64,000 nucleotides of DNA from Leptospiraceae bacterium (GTDB lineage Bacteria; Spirochaetota; Leptospiria; Leptospirales; Leptospiraceae): the NCBI GenBank assembly GCA_024233875.1, contig JACKPB010000011.1:95851-159850 (forward strand), read 5' to 3'. Positions 7,912-17,305 of this stretch are shown here, one piece after another (position 1 is the stretch's first letter; each line of letters opens with the position of its first letter). The notes below the pieces were generated by a model that was given only the letters and a program-made list of their open reading frames with translations, was not told the DNA's origin and searched no databases. The position numbers were made by a program, and so were the translations under genes.

Positions 7912-9516
7912 ATGTCCCATTCAGCTACACATGTCGCTTCAGAAAATGACAATTACCTGAATCACGAAAAGGGATTGTGGTCCTGGTTAACCACAGTGGA
8001 TCACAAAAGAATAGCTATCATGTACTTGATCTGTATTCTTACCTTTTTCTTTATCGGGGGGGTATTTGCTCTCTTGATACGTTTAGAATTGTTTACTCAC
8101 GGTCCTACGATTGTGGATTCTGCACAAACTTACAATAAATTCATGACATTCCATGGTGCTATCATGGTTTTCATGGTGATTGTACCCGGAATTCCTGCTA
8201 TCTTCGGAAATTTTCTTCTCCCGGTTATGTTAGGAGCAAAAGATGTGGCTTTCCCGAGACTGAATCTTGCCAGTTGGTATGTGTTCATGTCGGGTGCACT
8301 TCTCACTGCTTCTACTCTATTTTTCGGTGGAGTTGATACCGGTTGGACCTTCTACACACCTTATAGTGTGAGCACAAGCACCAATGTTGTCATTACAATC
8401 TTAGGTGCATTCATTATGGGTATGGCTTCTATTCTGACAGGATTGAATTTCATTGTCACAGTTCACAAATTGCGTGCACCCGGTCAGACAATGAATAAAA
8501 TTCCTCTCTTTGTTTGGTCGATCTATGCTACTTCTATCATTCAGATCCTTGCTACCCCGATTCTAGGGATAACTCTTCTCCTGATCGGAGCAGAAAGAAT
8601 GTTGGGAGTTGGGATTTTCGATCCAAAATTAGGTGGAGATCCTGTTCTTTTTCAGCACTTCTTCTGGTTCTACTCTCACCCTGCTGTTTACATTATGGTT
8701 CTTCCTGCTATGGGTATCATCAGTGAACTGGTTGCAACCTTCTCAAGAAAGACGATTTTTGGTTACACAGCGATTGCTTACTCTTCTCTAGCGATTGCAG
8801 CAGTTTCTTTCCTGGTTTGGGGACATCATATGTTTGTGTCCGGTCAATCTGAATTTGCAGGGATCCTCTTCTCCCTCATCACTATGTTTGTTGGGGTTCC
8901 AACTGCAATCAAGCTCTTCAACTGGATAGCTACAATGTACAAAGGATCTATTCGCTTGGACACTCCTATGCTCTACGCCATCGGTTTTCTCTTTCTATTT
9001 GCTATTGGTGGATTGACAGGAGTCTTTTTGGCTACTTCCGGTATGGATGTTCACTTTCATGACACCTATTTTGTTGTGGCTCACTTCCACTATGTAATGG
9101 TTGGAGGAGTTCTCATGGCATTCACAGGTGGACTCTTTTACTGGTTTCCAAAATTCTTTGGAAAAACGACATCCGATACTCTCGGTAGAATTTCCTGGGT
9201 GTTTGTCTTTACAGGTTTCAATGTGACTTTTTTCCCGCAGTTCATTTTGGGAGCTATGGGTATGCCCCGAAGATACTATGACTATGTAGAAGCCTATGAA
9301 GGTTTGAATCAGGTTTCCACAGTAGGTTCCTGGCTGATCGCCTTCGGTTTTATTGTCGCTCTCATTGCTTTGGTCAAAGGTCTTTTGAGTGGTGAAAAAG
9401 CCGGTCCTAACCCCTGGGGAAGCAAAACTCTCGAGTGGATGACACCTTCTCCCCCTCCTCATGACAATTTTCCCGAAACTCCAACTGTAACAGCAGGTCC
9501 TTATGAGTACCGTTAA
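7912..9516 (+). CDS. coxA: Cytochrome c oxidase subunit I, A2 type
   Basis: A 534-residue heme-copper oxidase catalytic subunit with about 12 helices, preceded by AGGAGG. The heme a ligand is in FMTFHGAIMVF. The CuB site and cross-linked Tyr lie in FYSHPAVYIM (His256, Tyr260), with GHHMFVSG and the high-spin heme and low-spin heme histidines in HDTYFVVAHFHYV. The usual Glu of A1 enzymes (HPEVY) is Ala258, and it is preceded by Tyr254-Ser255. This YS signature defines A2-type proton channels, as in Thermus and Rhodothermus caa3 oxidases. It pumps protons while reducing O2 to water. Confidence 0.97.
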   Translation: MSHSATHVASENDNYLNHEKGLWSWLTTVDHKRIAIMYLICILTFFFIGGVFALLIRLELFTHGPTIVDSAQTYNKFMTFHGAIMVFMVIVPGIPAIFGNFLLPVMLGAKDVAFPRLNLASWYVFMSGALLTASTLFFGGVDTGWTFYTPYSVSTSTNVVITILGAFIMGMASILTGLNFIVTVHKLRAPGQTMNKIPLFVWSIYATSIIQILATPILGITLLLIGAERMLGVGIFDPKLGGDPVLFQHFFWFYSHPAVYIMVLPAMGIISELVATFSRKTIFGYTAIAYSSLAIAAVSFLVWGHHMFVSGQSEFAGILFSLITMFVGVPTAIKLFNWIATMYKGSIRLDTPMLYAIGFLFLFAIGGLTGVFLATSGMDVHFHDTYFVVAHFHYVMVGGVLMAFTGGLFYWFPKFFGKTTSDTLGRISWVFVFTGFNVTFFPQFILGAMGMPRRYYDYVEAYEGLNQVSTVGSWLIAFGFIVALIALVKGLLSGEKAGPNPWGSKTLEWMTPSPPPHDNFPETPTVTAGPYEYR

Positions 9517-10231
9517 AACTGAAGATGGTAAATTCCATCACGCGCATCATTTCAAGAATCTGGAGCATCAGTATGACTCAGCCAAACAGGGTGTTTGGCT
9601 GTTCATGGCGACAGAAATTCTTATGTTCGGAGGGCTTTTTGTTGCTTATTTGATTTACAAAGCTCTCTATGCTCCTATTTTCCATGTAGGTAGTACCTAC
9701 CTCGATTGGAAATTGGGCTCAATCAATACTGTGATCTTGATCACAAGTTCGTTCACCATGGCTCTGGGGATCTATTACAACCAGAAAAATGATCCCAAAA
9801 AAGCTGTGATTGCATTGGCAATTACTATTCTATGTGCTATGGGATTTATGGTGATCAAGTACTTCGAGTATTCACATAAAATCCATCTGGGCCTGGTTCC
9901 GGGTAAGTTTTTCAACAATCCCGAGTTTCAACAAAAGGTAGTGGATTTTATCAAAGCTATGCCTGAAGAGCAGCTAACACCCAGATTGCAAGATTTAGAT
10001 GCAATGAAAAAATTTGCACCGATGTATTTTGGATTCTATTTTGTAATGACAGGATTGCATGGTTTGCATGTATTGATAGGAATAGGATTGATCACATGGA
10101 TGCTTATCAAGACTTCTAAAGGGCATTTTGGTGCAGATTACTACACTCCTGTAGAAGGAGTAGGTCTTTTCTGGCATATTGTGGATTTGATTTGGATTTA
10201 TCTATTCCCCTTATTGTATTTAGTGGGATAA
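9503..10231 (+). CDS. coxC: Cytochrome c oxidase subunit III
   Basis: A 242-residue membrane protein with about five helices that begins 14 bases inside the end of coxA in another frame, a common translational coupling. Family blocks include GVWLFMATEILMFGGLFVAYLIY near residue 30, FEYSHKIHLGL near residue 122, FYFVMTGLHGLHVLIG near residue 178 and EGVGLFWHIVDLIWIYLFPLLY at the C-terminus. Subunit III stabilises the catalytic core and may help proton uptake. A non-conserved insert sits around residues 135-170 between helices 3 and 4. Confidence 0.95.
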   Translation: MSTVKTEDGKFHHAHHFKNLEHQYDSAKQGVWLFMATEILMFGGLFVAYLIYKALYAPIFHVGSTYLDWKLGSINTVILITSSFTMALGIYYNQKNDPKKAVIALAITILCAMGFMVIKYFEYSHKIHLGLVPGKFFNNPEFQQKVVDFIKAMPEEQLTPRLQDLDAMKKFAPMYFGFYFVMTGLHGLHVLIGIGLITWMLIKTSKGHFGADYYTPVEGVGLFWHIVDLIWIYLFPLLYLVG

Positions 10232-10241
10232 AGGAGATACG

Positions 10242-10829
10242 ATGGAATTAGTTATCAATTATGGTCTGTATTTGATAGCCGGTGTTTGTATTATGGTTCC
10301 TTTCTTTGGATTTGGACTCGGACCACCGGTAGTTATCAAGACTGCATTGGCTGTTTTCTTTGGCAATAGCTATTCCCAAATAGCGGAACAGGGTTTGCTA
10401 AGAAAACTCATAGATGAGAACAAAGGTGGAAACTCAAAATTGGGACCACTTCTTCCCGGATTGGAAAAAGCTCAGGAAACTATTGATAAGATAGAGAATC
10501 CCGCTTTGAGAATGAAGGCAGAAGCTCATCACGAAGGGCACCACATCATTCCCATTCCGGTCTATGTGGGTGTATTTCTGGTACTTTTGGTCGGAACTGT
10601 GATCACTGTTTATGCAGCCCAATTCGATTTTGGTAGTATGAATACAGTAATCGCAATGCTGATTGCAACAATCAAAGCTAGTTTTGTATTGGGGTTTTTT
10701 ATGCACCTCAAGTATGACAATATGATGAATCGCGTGATTTTCGGATCAGCATTCTTCTTCTTGATGCTTTTGATCGCATTTAGCGCAGCTGATATTTTTA
10801 CCAGACATCCGGTTATTAAGAGCTTCTAA
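10242..10829 (+). CDS. Cytochrome c oxidase subunit IV (caa3 type) with N-terminal extension
   Basis: A 195-residue protein preceded by AAGGAGA. The C-terminal ~100 residues match prokaryotic caa3 subunit IV: VYVGVFLVLLVGTVITVYAA, then KASFVLGFFMHLKYD, then a third helix ending FSAADIF. The first ~90 residues add an extra transmembrane segment (YLIAGVCIMVPFFGFGLGPP) and a soluble stretch. The His-rich link EAHHEGHHIIP sits just before the conserved domain. It is the last catalytic-complex gene of the operon. Confidence 0.88.
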   Translation: MELVINYGLYLIAGVCIMVPFFGFGLGPPVVIKTALAVFFGNSYSQIAEQGLLRKLIDENKGGNSKLGPLLPGLEKAQETIDKIENPALRMKAEAHHEGHHIIPIPVYVGVFLVLLVGTVITVYAAQFDFGSMNTVIAMLIATIKASFVLGFFMHLKYDNMMNRVIFGSAFFFLMLLIAFSAADIFTRHPVIKSF

Positions 10830-10831
10830 TT

Positions 10832-11023
10832 ATGCGTAAATGTCCCTGCGGACACGATCGGAGATCTCCTGAGGTTCAGGAGGTCCCCGAGTACTCTCTC
10901 TGGTCTATGTTTCTAATCTCTTTCGGTATCTCAGCTACACCCACAAAAGTAGAATTCGAGTGTACAAAATGCTGGAAAAAATTTGATTCCCTATCTCCGG
11001 AAGAACTCAAAACTTACAGTTAA
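10832..11023 (+). CDS. Small zinc-ribbon-like protein at the end of the oxidase operon
   Basis: A 63-residue protein starting 2 bases after the subunit IV stop. CPCGH near the N-terminus and CTKCWKKF near residues 45-52 give a C-x-C / C-x2-C set that could hold one zinc. A short hydrophobic stretch (LWSMFLISFGISATP) lies between the pairs. Its position suggests an accessory role with the oxidase, which is inference. I know no named family for it. Confidence 0.65.
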   Translation: MRKCPCGHDRRSPEVQEVPEYSLWSMFLISFGISATPTKVEFECTKCWKKFDSLSPEELKTYS

Positions 11024-11026
11024 TTT

Positions 11027-11353
11027 TTACTCTTTGCTTTTTTTAGTCGGTTTTTTTCGATTAAAAATCTTTTGCTGATATTCCGAATTTCCCTTCTCGG
11101 TGATTCCTAAACGGTGCTCGCCTAAAACATCCAAGATAAAATCTTTGCCTTCGTAGTTGAATTCATACTTCACCCGAAAGATCATATGAAGGGGGAGGGA
11201 CTTCTCATTCAAAACCATTTGCTTCTCTCTAAAATTGATATAGAAACAGGGAGCGGGATTTTGGTTCAATTCACAGAATTCACCCTCTTTGGGATAACGA
11301 TTTTGAAGATCACACGAAGAAAGCAGAAAAAGGAAAAAAAGTATAGTTTTCAT
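11027..11353 (-). CDS. Small lipoprotein of unknown function
   Basis: The open frame runs upstream to 11494, but translation from ATG 11353 gives MKTILFFLFLLSSCDLQ, a typical spirochaete lipoprotein signal with lipobox LSSC. The mature part has about 91 residues, two further Cys (FCELNQ, PCFYIN) and a Lys-rich tail (KKPTKKSKE). No domain is recognised. It is convergent with the oxidase operon, whose last stop lies 3 bases away, and divergent from the AAA+ gene. Confidence 0.75.
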   Translation of the reverse strand: MKTILFFLFLLSSCDLQNRYPKEGEFCELNQNPAPCFYINFREKQMVLNEKSLPLHMIFRVKYEFNYEGKDFILDVLGEHRLGITEKGNSEYQQKIFNRKKPTKKSKE

Positions 11354-11438
11354 TAGAATAGGCTCAGATTCGTTCCGAATTCTACAAGATAATTTTAAAA
11401 AGGATTGAAAGGTCTGACTTAAAAAAAAAACTACACTT

Positions 11439-14400
11439 ATGAAAGAGAGAGAGATTGCAGGAATCAAAGTCCCTATTTGGGAGAAAAATACCAATTACCC
11501 CGTCTTTTCTTCCCGATTGGTCGAGACAGAAACTACTCTAAAAAATCTTCAAAATATCCTCTATCCGATTTTGGATGGGAGACCTGTACTATTGATTGGG
11601 GATGCAGGAGTAGGGAAGAATGCGCTCATCTATCATATCAATTCACTTCGGAATCTACCTACGTTTCGGTTTAGTTTCAACGAAGATACTCTCCCCGAGG
11701 ACGTGATCGGATCTTACCGACTCTTGATGAGCGGAAAAGGATTTGAATGGATCAACGGCCCTCTGGTGACAGCAATGGAAGAAGGCGTTTCTTTTGTAGC
11801 GGATGAGATGAATCTTGCATCTACCTCGGTAATCAAAAGATTTTCAACTGTGTATGAATCTTCTTACCTGGATCTTTTGGAAGGTAGTGGAGAAAAGATT
11901 TCCAGTAAGGATGGATTTTCTTTTATAGCCACACAGAATCCCTCAGAAGGCTTTGAGGGAAGAAAATCACTTCCGTACGAGATCACTAAAAATTTTGCTG
12001 TTGTGTATGTAGATCCCTATCCTCCTGAAGAGCTATATCAGATTTTAAAAGCTCTTTATCCAAATCTGGTAGAATCTGTAATTAAATCTGCTATTCGTAT
12101 CACATTAGAAACCGAAACAAGGATTCTCTCCGGTACTCTAGGAAGAATGGATCTGGAAAAATATCATTTCAATTTACGTACTTTGAAGAAACTCTGTTCC
12201 AGATTATCGTATTACGATTGCGATGATAAGGCGATTTTAGTGAGAGAATTTTCTCAGATTTTCCATCAATGCTTTCGAAACCCCGAGGATCGTGAAAAGC
12301 AATGGGAGCTCCTCCGGGTCGAACTGTCTCTGGAGAAAAGTTACCCTATAGAATCAGTGAAAATGGATCTAAAGGATAAAGTTTTTTATCTCAATGACAA
12401 AAAGTTGAATGTCCAATCAGAAGAAAAAGTTAAGTCCACTCTGGAATCTGTACCTATGACTCCGGAGGTTTTGCTCTTTTTGGAAAAAGTTGTTACCTGT
12501 ATGGAGCAAAATGAAAATATACTTATTGAATATTCAGATGAGGATGATCCTCTTTTCCTAATGAACCTTGTCACAGGAATTACAGGAAATGATGTCGAAT
12601 TTGTAAATCTATGCAAGGGAATCCATACTTCAGATATCATGGGTGCTCTCAAACCGATAGAGGGTACCAAAGTGGAGTGGGTGGATGGTCCCCTCACCAG
12701 AGGATTGAAAAACAATCGAATCATCGCCATCACTTCTCTGGAAGCGGCAGGTGCGGAATTGGTTGAGAAGCTGAATATGCTGACTGATGACGCAAGAGCA
12801 CTTTTGTTACCACCGGAGAGCGGTGAGAAAGAACCCGTACCTATATTAAAGAATTCTCATATCTTTGCCTTCAAACAATTCAGAAAATCCAAATCTACAA
12901 ATACCATTTCCAGAGCGTTTCGAAATCGCTTCACTGCTATTCTCTATCCGGATTTTCACAATGACAACTCTCTTAAGCAGATCGTTGAATTTTATTTACC
13001 GGAATCGGATCTCACCGGTCTCATGACCGATTTTCATATGAGGATTCGGGGAATGTCCCACCGTAGAGTGATAGGTTCCGCCAACTTAAATCCTTATATC
13101 TTCGGTATCACAAACCTGGTGAATTGGGCTTTGCATATTCTTAAGTACAATGGAAAAGACCTCACGGAAATCATCCTCCGCGGAGCAAAGATTTCTTACA
13201 TCAATCAGATTTATGATCCTAAAGAAAGAAAGGATCTGGAGCACATTCTTAAAAATGGAATCGCTGCTAAAAAGATCTCTGATGAGCTTGTAGAAGCCAT
13301 CGAGAAGAAAAAAAAAACTCTAACGATTAGCACTGATATCGAAAAAAAGCGTTGGTGGGATCCTGAACTTCATAAAAGAGATCCGATTACAGGCAAAGCA
13401 AAACTTCAGAACACCGGAAATCCTCTGAAGAAGGGGATTGAAATCAATACACCCGAAACCGGAGGAAATACCAAAGAAGGTGCGGATGCCTGGTACGGAA
13501 AAGAAACCCGCGGGAATAAGGGTCAGGGGGAACCTGCCGGAGGTGGGGGAGCCTGGGGATATAGAACAGAAGAACTGTACAAACAATTTCTTGCCAAACG
13601 GAAAATTCTTTGGTCCTACAGTATGACAGTTTCCAAAAAAGAATTCATGGATGTATTCGGAAAAGAATTGGAAAATGTAGAAATGAATCTTGAAAAGCTT
13701 TTTGATCCGGAAATAGACATCACCCGTATCTATGAACACAGCGGTCGAAGGTTGGATGCCAGAAAGTACATATCCTTTCAAAGCGGACGTGGGGACACTA
13801 GAGTTTTTGACAAGACCGTAATTGATAAAAAAGACGAAAAATTAAAAGGTGTAGAAGTCGTTTTCTTGGTGAGTAAGTCACGGAGGATCTTTAATTTCGA
13901 ATATTCAATTGTTGTCTTATCTGCTATGATCTCAAGTGGGATTATCCTTTCCGATCATGAGGTAGATTTCAGTATCTATTCCTATTCGGATCTATTGAAC
14001 CGAAAAGACCATATTGATCTTGTTCAATTGAAACGATTTGACGAAGAGTATTCCCCGGCAAAAGAAGAGGAGATCTTTCACTCTCTCACTTCGGGTTGGC
14101 AGGGTGACAGTGTTCATGAATACATTCTACTAGAGGACATTGAAAAGTATTTCTCTCCTGATTCTACAACCAGAATTGTAGTTATGATTTCCGACTTTAG
14201 AGGTCAGAGAGGAAAGGCAACCGTAGATGCAGAACTCTCATCCTATGAAAACCGAAAACTAAAAGAACAAATCCTGCGAATAACAAATAAATCCTATATT
14301 CCCCTTGGAGTTGGATTGGGTAGCAGGTATCTGGCAGAAGAAATATTTGCAGATTCCATTCAAATAACTTCCGATAATTTTTCCAATATGCCCAATCTTC

Positions 14401-14444
14401 TCGGAATTGAATTGTCCAGATTGATTCTAACACATCACGTATAA
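11439..14444 (+). CDS. Large AAA+ ATPase with tandem AAA and VWA-like region (MoxR/midasin-like)
   Basis: A 1001-residue protein. The first AAA module has Walker A GDAGVGKN (residues 54-61) and Walker B FVADEMNLAS (D122-E123), with the GSYRLL..GFEWINGPLV block of dynein-related/MoxR AAA_5 proteins. A second AAA-like module (~residues 330-520) repeats the DIMGAL..VEWVDGPLTRGL block, but its P-loop position reads IEYSDEDDPL and lacks the Gly/Lys. A charged, Gly-rich linker (about residues 655-705) leads to a C-terminal VWA-like region (~805-1000). Its metal site is also degenerate: VSKSR stands where DxSxS would be expected. Midasin and CbbQ/CbbO or MoxR/VWA pairs use this logic to remodel protein complexes. 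The target here is unknown. Confidence 0.72.
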   Translation: MKEREIAGIKVPIWEKNTNYPVFSSRLVETETTLKNLQNILYPILDGRPVLLIGDAGVGKNALIYHINSLRNLPTFRFSFNEDTLPEDVIGSYRLLMSGKGFEWINGPLVTAMEEGVSFVADEMNLASTSVIKRFSTVYESSYLDLLEGSGEKISSKDGFSFIATQNPSEGFEGRKSLPYEITKNFAVVYVDPYPPEELYQILKALYPNLVESVIKSAIRITLETETRILSGTLGRMDLEKYHFNLRTLKKLCSRLSYYDCDDKAILVREFSQIFHQCFRNPEDREKQWELLRVELSLEKSYPIESVKMDLKDKVFYLNDKKLNVQSEEKVKSTLESVPMTPEVLLFLEKVVTCMEQNENILIEYSDEDDPLFLMNLVTGITGNDVEFVNLCKGIHTSDIMGALKPIEGTKVEWVDGPLTRGLKNNRIIAITSLEAAGAELVEKLNMLTDDARALLLPPESGEKEPVPILKNSHIFAFKQFRKSKSTNTISRAFRNRFTAILYPDFHNDNSLKQIVEFYLPESDLTGLMTDFHMRIRGMSHRRVIGSANLNPYIFGITNLVNWALHILKYNGKDLTEIILRGAKISYINQIYDPKERKDLEHILKNGIAAKKISDELVEAIEKKKKTLTISTDIEKKRWWDPELHKRDPITGKAKLQNTGNPLKKGIEINTPETGGNTKEGADAWYGKETRGNKGQGEPAGGGGAWGYRTEELYKQFLAKRKILWSYSMTVSKKEFMDVFGKELENVEMNLEKLFDPEIDITRIYEHSGRRLDARKYISFQSGRGDTRVFDKTVIDKKDEKLKGVEVVFLVSKSRRIFNFEYSIVVLSAMISSGIILSDHEVDFSIYSYSDLLNRKDHIDLVQLKRFDEEYSPAKEEEIFHSLTSGWQGDSVHEYILLEDIEKYFSPDSTTRIVVMISDFRGQRGKATVDAELSSYENRKLKEQILRITNKSYIPLGVGLGSRYLAEEIFADSIQITSDNFSNMPNLLGIELSRLILTHHV

Positions 14445-14459
14445 AACGGATTTGAGAAG

Positions 14460-14936
14460 ATGAAAAATAAAGATACAAATTCTAGAGAAATCGTAACCAA
14501 TAAAAAAGCAAAGTTTGATTTCGAACTTTTAGAGTTTATGGAAGCAGGGATAGTACTCACCGGATCTGAAATCAAAAGTCTCAGGGAAAAAAGAGCGAAT
14601 CTCACTGATGCGTTTGCAAAAATTAAAAAAGGTGAAATCTTTTTGGAAGGTTTTCACATCACGCCTTACAAGGATGGGGGTTATGCCAATCATCCTGAAG
14701 TTCGACCGAGAAAATTACTTCTAAAGAAAAAAGAAATATTTAAATGGGAAAAACAGGTCAAAGAAAAAGGTTTGGTGATAGTAGCCGTTAGAGCTTATTT
14801 CAATGATAGAGACTTTGCTAAAATTCAGATTTCTCTGGCTAAACCCAAAAAGCTCTATGACAAGAGAGAATCCCTTCAGAAGAAAGACGCAAAAATAGAA
14901 ATAGAAAGAGCATTGAAATCGAGGTTAAGAAATTGA
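14460..14936 (+). CDS. smpB: SsrA-binding protein SmpB
   Basis: A 158-residue protein with the full SmpB pattern: IVTNKKAKFDFELLE at the N-terminus, GIVLTGSEIKSLREKRANLTDAFAKI near residues 30-55, then GEIFLEGFHITPY and the basic tail ending RALKSRLRN. SmpB binds tmRNA and brings it to stalled ribosomes. The start lies 15 bases after the AAA+ gene. The stop overlaps the TTG start of der by four bases (TTGA), so the two are translationally coupled. No tmRNA gene is visible in the window. Confidence 0.96.
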   Translation: MKNKDTNSREIVTNKKAKFDFELLEFMEAGIVLTGSEIKSLREKRANLTDAFAKIKKGEIFLEGFHITPYKDGGYANHPEVRPRKLLLKKKEIFKWEKQVKEKGLVIVAVRAYFNDRDFAKIQISLAKPKKLYDKRESLQKKDAKIEIERALKSRLRN

Positions 14937-16303
14937 ATAAAGTACCTATTGTATCTATTGTCGGACGACAGAATGTTGGTAAATCAACTCTATTCAATGC
15001 CCTGTCGAGAAAAAAAATTGCTATCACTCATGATTTTCCGGGAGTGACAAGAGACATTGTTCATTTTGTTGTCGAAGTTCCGGACTCTGATATAAGATTT
15101 GATCTTTGTGATACGCCCGGTCTGGACATAGAAAATTTAGATGATCTGAGCTCATCTATCATTGAATTGAGTTTCCATCAATTGGTTCGTTCGGAAGTCA
15201 TTGTATATGTTTTGGATAAAAATGATTTTCGTGCATATGATCAAAGACTCATTGATCTTTTCAAAAAAGATGCAAGATTCAATAAAAAGAATATAATTTA
15301 TTGCTTGAATAAAGCAGACAATCCCGAACAGGACGATGATTTAGAATTTTATTATAGATTGGGACTGGATGAAATTCTTCCCATATCTGCACTGGGTAGA
15401 AGGAATCTGAAACTTCTAATAGAAAAAATTCATTTCTTTATCAAAAACTATCCCTCTCCTGAAATAAGAGGACCCGATTTTAAGATCTCCATAGTTGGAA
15501 AACCAAATTCAGGAAAGTCCAGCCTCCTAAATGCTCTGGCCGGATACAATCGATCGGCTGTTTCTGAAATATCGGGGACAACAAGAGATTCAATTGATAT
15601 CCAATTGAATTATGAAGAGAAAGTAATTGAGTTAGTGGACACCGCCGGAATTCGTAAACAGAGTAGTAAGTCCGAAGATCCCCTGGAATTTTACTCATAT
15701 AAGAGAGCAATTCGATCTATAGAAAATTCAGATCTTTCCATCCTTCTTATTGATGCAACAAAAGGAATTGGTGAGTTTGATAAGAAATTGTTTTCAACTA
15801 TACGTGATAAGGGAAAGCCGATTGTTTTGGCTGTGAATAAATGGGATTTGGTAGAAGACAAAGATTCAAATTCCTTTGTTAAGTACAAAGATAAAATGGC
15901 TTCCCGGTTGAATTCAACAAAAGAAGTCCCAATCATTAGTATCAGTGCCAAAGAAAAACAAAGAACCGGAAAATTACTCGGTGTCTGTGTAGATCTGGTA
16001 GATCGGTCCAGAAATCGAATCACAACTCATGAATTGAATACAAGTTTTAAAAAATGGATGGAAGAAACTAAGATCGGTTCCTCTACCAAGCGACCTAAGA
16101 TTTATTATGTGACTCAGATTTCAAGCATTCCCTTCAAGGTTTTATTATTTGTAAATTCTAAGGAAGCCTTTAAGTCGAATTCATTAAACTACTTAAAGAA
16201 AAAACTATTAGAAAAATTTCAACTAGAAGGGATTCCAATTGAAATAGAGCTACGGGATAAAGAAAAACTCCGTCTAAAGAATCAAGAAAAGAAAAAATCC
16301 TGA
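14933..16303 (+). CDS. der: Ribosome-assembly GTPase Der (EngA)
   Basis: A 456-residue protein with two tandem GTPase domains. The first has GRQNVGKST (residues ~11-19), DTPG and NKAD. The second has GKPNSGKSS near residue 188, DTAGIRKQ and NKWD. The C-terminal KH-like domain ends in a Lys-rich tail. Der is an essential 50S subunit assembly factor. The TTG start overlaps the smpB stop and is followed by VSIVGRQNVGKS with no extra N-terminal residues, which supports it. Confidence 0.96.
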   Translation: MNKVPIVSIVGRQNVGKSTLFNALSRKKIAITHDFPGVTRDIVHFVVEVPDSDIRFDLCDTPGLDIENLDDLSSSIIELSFHQLVRSEVIVYVLDKNDFRAYDQRLIDLFKKDARFNKKNIIYCLNKADNPEQDDDLEFYYRLGLDEILPISALGRRNLKLLIEKIHFFIKNYPSPEIRGPDFKISIVGKPNSGKSSLLNALAGYNRSAVSEISGTTRDSIDIQLNYEEKVIELVDTAGIRKQSSKSEDPLEFYSYKRAIRSIENSDLSILLIDATKGIGEFDKKLFSTIRDKGKPIVLAVNKWDLVEDKDSNSFVKYKDKMASRLNSTKEVPIISISAKEKQRTGKLLGVCVDLVDRSRNRITTHELNTSFKKWMEETKIGSSTKRPKIYYVTQISSIPFKVLLFVNSKEAFKSNSLNYLKKKLLEKFQLEGIPIEIELRDKEKLRLKNQEKKKS

Positions 16304-16318
16304 CGAAGGAAATAGTAG

Positions 16319-16960
16319 ATGATACCTACAATTTCAATTGAAACCAACAGTGTTGCAAACATTGATCAAAAGATTTTTGCTGTTAAGAAATTTTTAAGCG
16401 AAAATCCTGAGGTTGAACTTCAGGACATCTATAGATGGTTGTACTATGGTGAATTCGGGTATGAAGAAGAATTGTCCTATTTCAAAGGCGAAAAATCCAA
16501 ACCTCAGTTAATTCGAATTCTGGATGAGATCAAGGAGGAGACTGAAAAATCACAGATATCTCCAAAAATTTGGGAGCCTATGGGATTGGCTCAGAGATTT
16601 GTTATGGTATTCATCACTCCTTACTCTCAAGCTGAGTGTCCGATCAATCGAATTGTAAATCTCATGGAAAGAGCTCCTGCGTTTCGCGGAACAAGGATGC
16701 ACTTTAAATTGGATTGGGCATTTTTAAAAGATTACATCATTCGAACATCAGATAAGTTTTCAAAGCAGGATTTTTATGGGTTTGAAGATAGGATTAACTT
16801 CCATCAACTTCCTGACGTGCCATTTACTAAGAGATTTAGAGAGTTGAAACCCTATAATTATAGGGTGATCCCCAGAAAGTTATTTTTTGATTTTTTTCCT
16901 GAGTTTGATAATAAAGAAGATATACTTCCAACACGACCAAAAGATTCCTTAATCGATTGA
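16319..16960 (+). CDS. Hypothetical protein, unrecognised
   Basis: A 213-residue soluble protein with no signal peptide or membrane helix. It is rich in aromatic and charged residues, for example DIYRWLYYGEFGYEEELSYF near residues 40-60 and PYNYRVIPRKLFFDFFPEFD near the C-terminus. The start ATG is preceded by a weak GAAGGA. It follows der by 15 bases and may belong to the same transcript. Its stop abuts the stop of the STAS gene on the other strand. The even composition and clean frame support a real gene, but I cannot assign a family. Confidence 0.75.
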   Translation: MIPTISIETNSVANIDQKIFAVKKFLSENPEVELQDIYRWLYYGEFGYEEELSYFKGEKSKPQLIRILDEIKEETEKSQISPKIWEPMGLAQRFVMVFITPYSQAECPINRIVNLMERAPAFRGTRMHFKLDWAFLKDYIIRTSDKFSKQDFYGFEDRINFHQLPDVPFTKRFRELKPYNYRVIPRKLFFDFFPEFDNKEDILPTRPKDSLID

Positions 16961-17305
16961 TCAAATAAATGTTACATTTTTAGTGAAGCCGGAAGTTAGG
17001 AGTAGGATCACGATTTCATTTCTAGCTTTTTTAATGATGAGTTTTGATTTCTGAGAATCTAATACTTTAGAGAGTCTAGCCATGAGACCAAGTCCGGAAG
17101 AGTCAAGAAACACTACTCCGGAAAAATCTACTTCCCATTCTTTTAAATTTTTATCTATATGAGAATCTATAATATCATGAAATGCCGGTGTAGAATTGTA
17201 ATCTAGTGAAGTGTTTCTTATGATGATTTGTATCTTACTTTCATTTACATGGACAATAAATTGTTGATCGTCATTGTGATTGACTGAACCTTGACCGGTA
17301 TTCAT
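16961..17305 (-). CDS. STAS-domain anti-sigma factor antagonist
   Basis: A 114-residue single STAS domain. The core strand and phospho-site read VDFSGVVFLDSSGLGLMARL (residues ~63-82), with the DSSG motif carrying the Ser that partner kinases (RsbW/SpoIIAB type) phosphorylate. It would act in a partner-switching pathway controlling a sigma factor or another output. No anti-sigma kinase gene sits next to it; the histidine kinase 380 bases upstream on the same strand is of another class. Confidence 0.88.
   Translation of the reverse strand: MNTGQGSVNHNDDQQFIVHVNESKIQIIIRNTSLDYNSTPAFHDIIDSHIDKNLKEWEVDFSGVVFLDSSGLGLMARLSKVLDSQKSKLIIKKARNEIVILLLTSGFTKNVTFI

Noticed and set aside
8995..9462. 155-codon frame on the minus strand
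   Set aside because: It is antisense to coxA and has no recognisable protein features.
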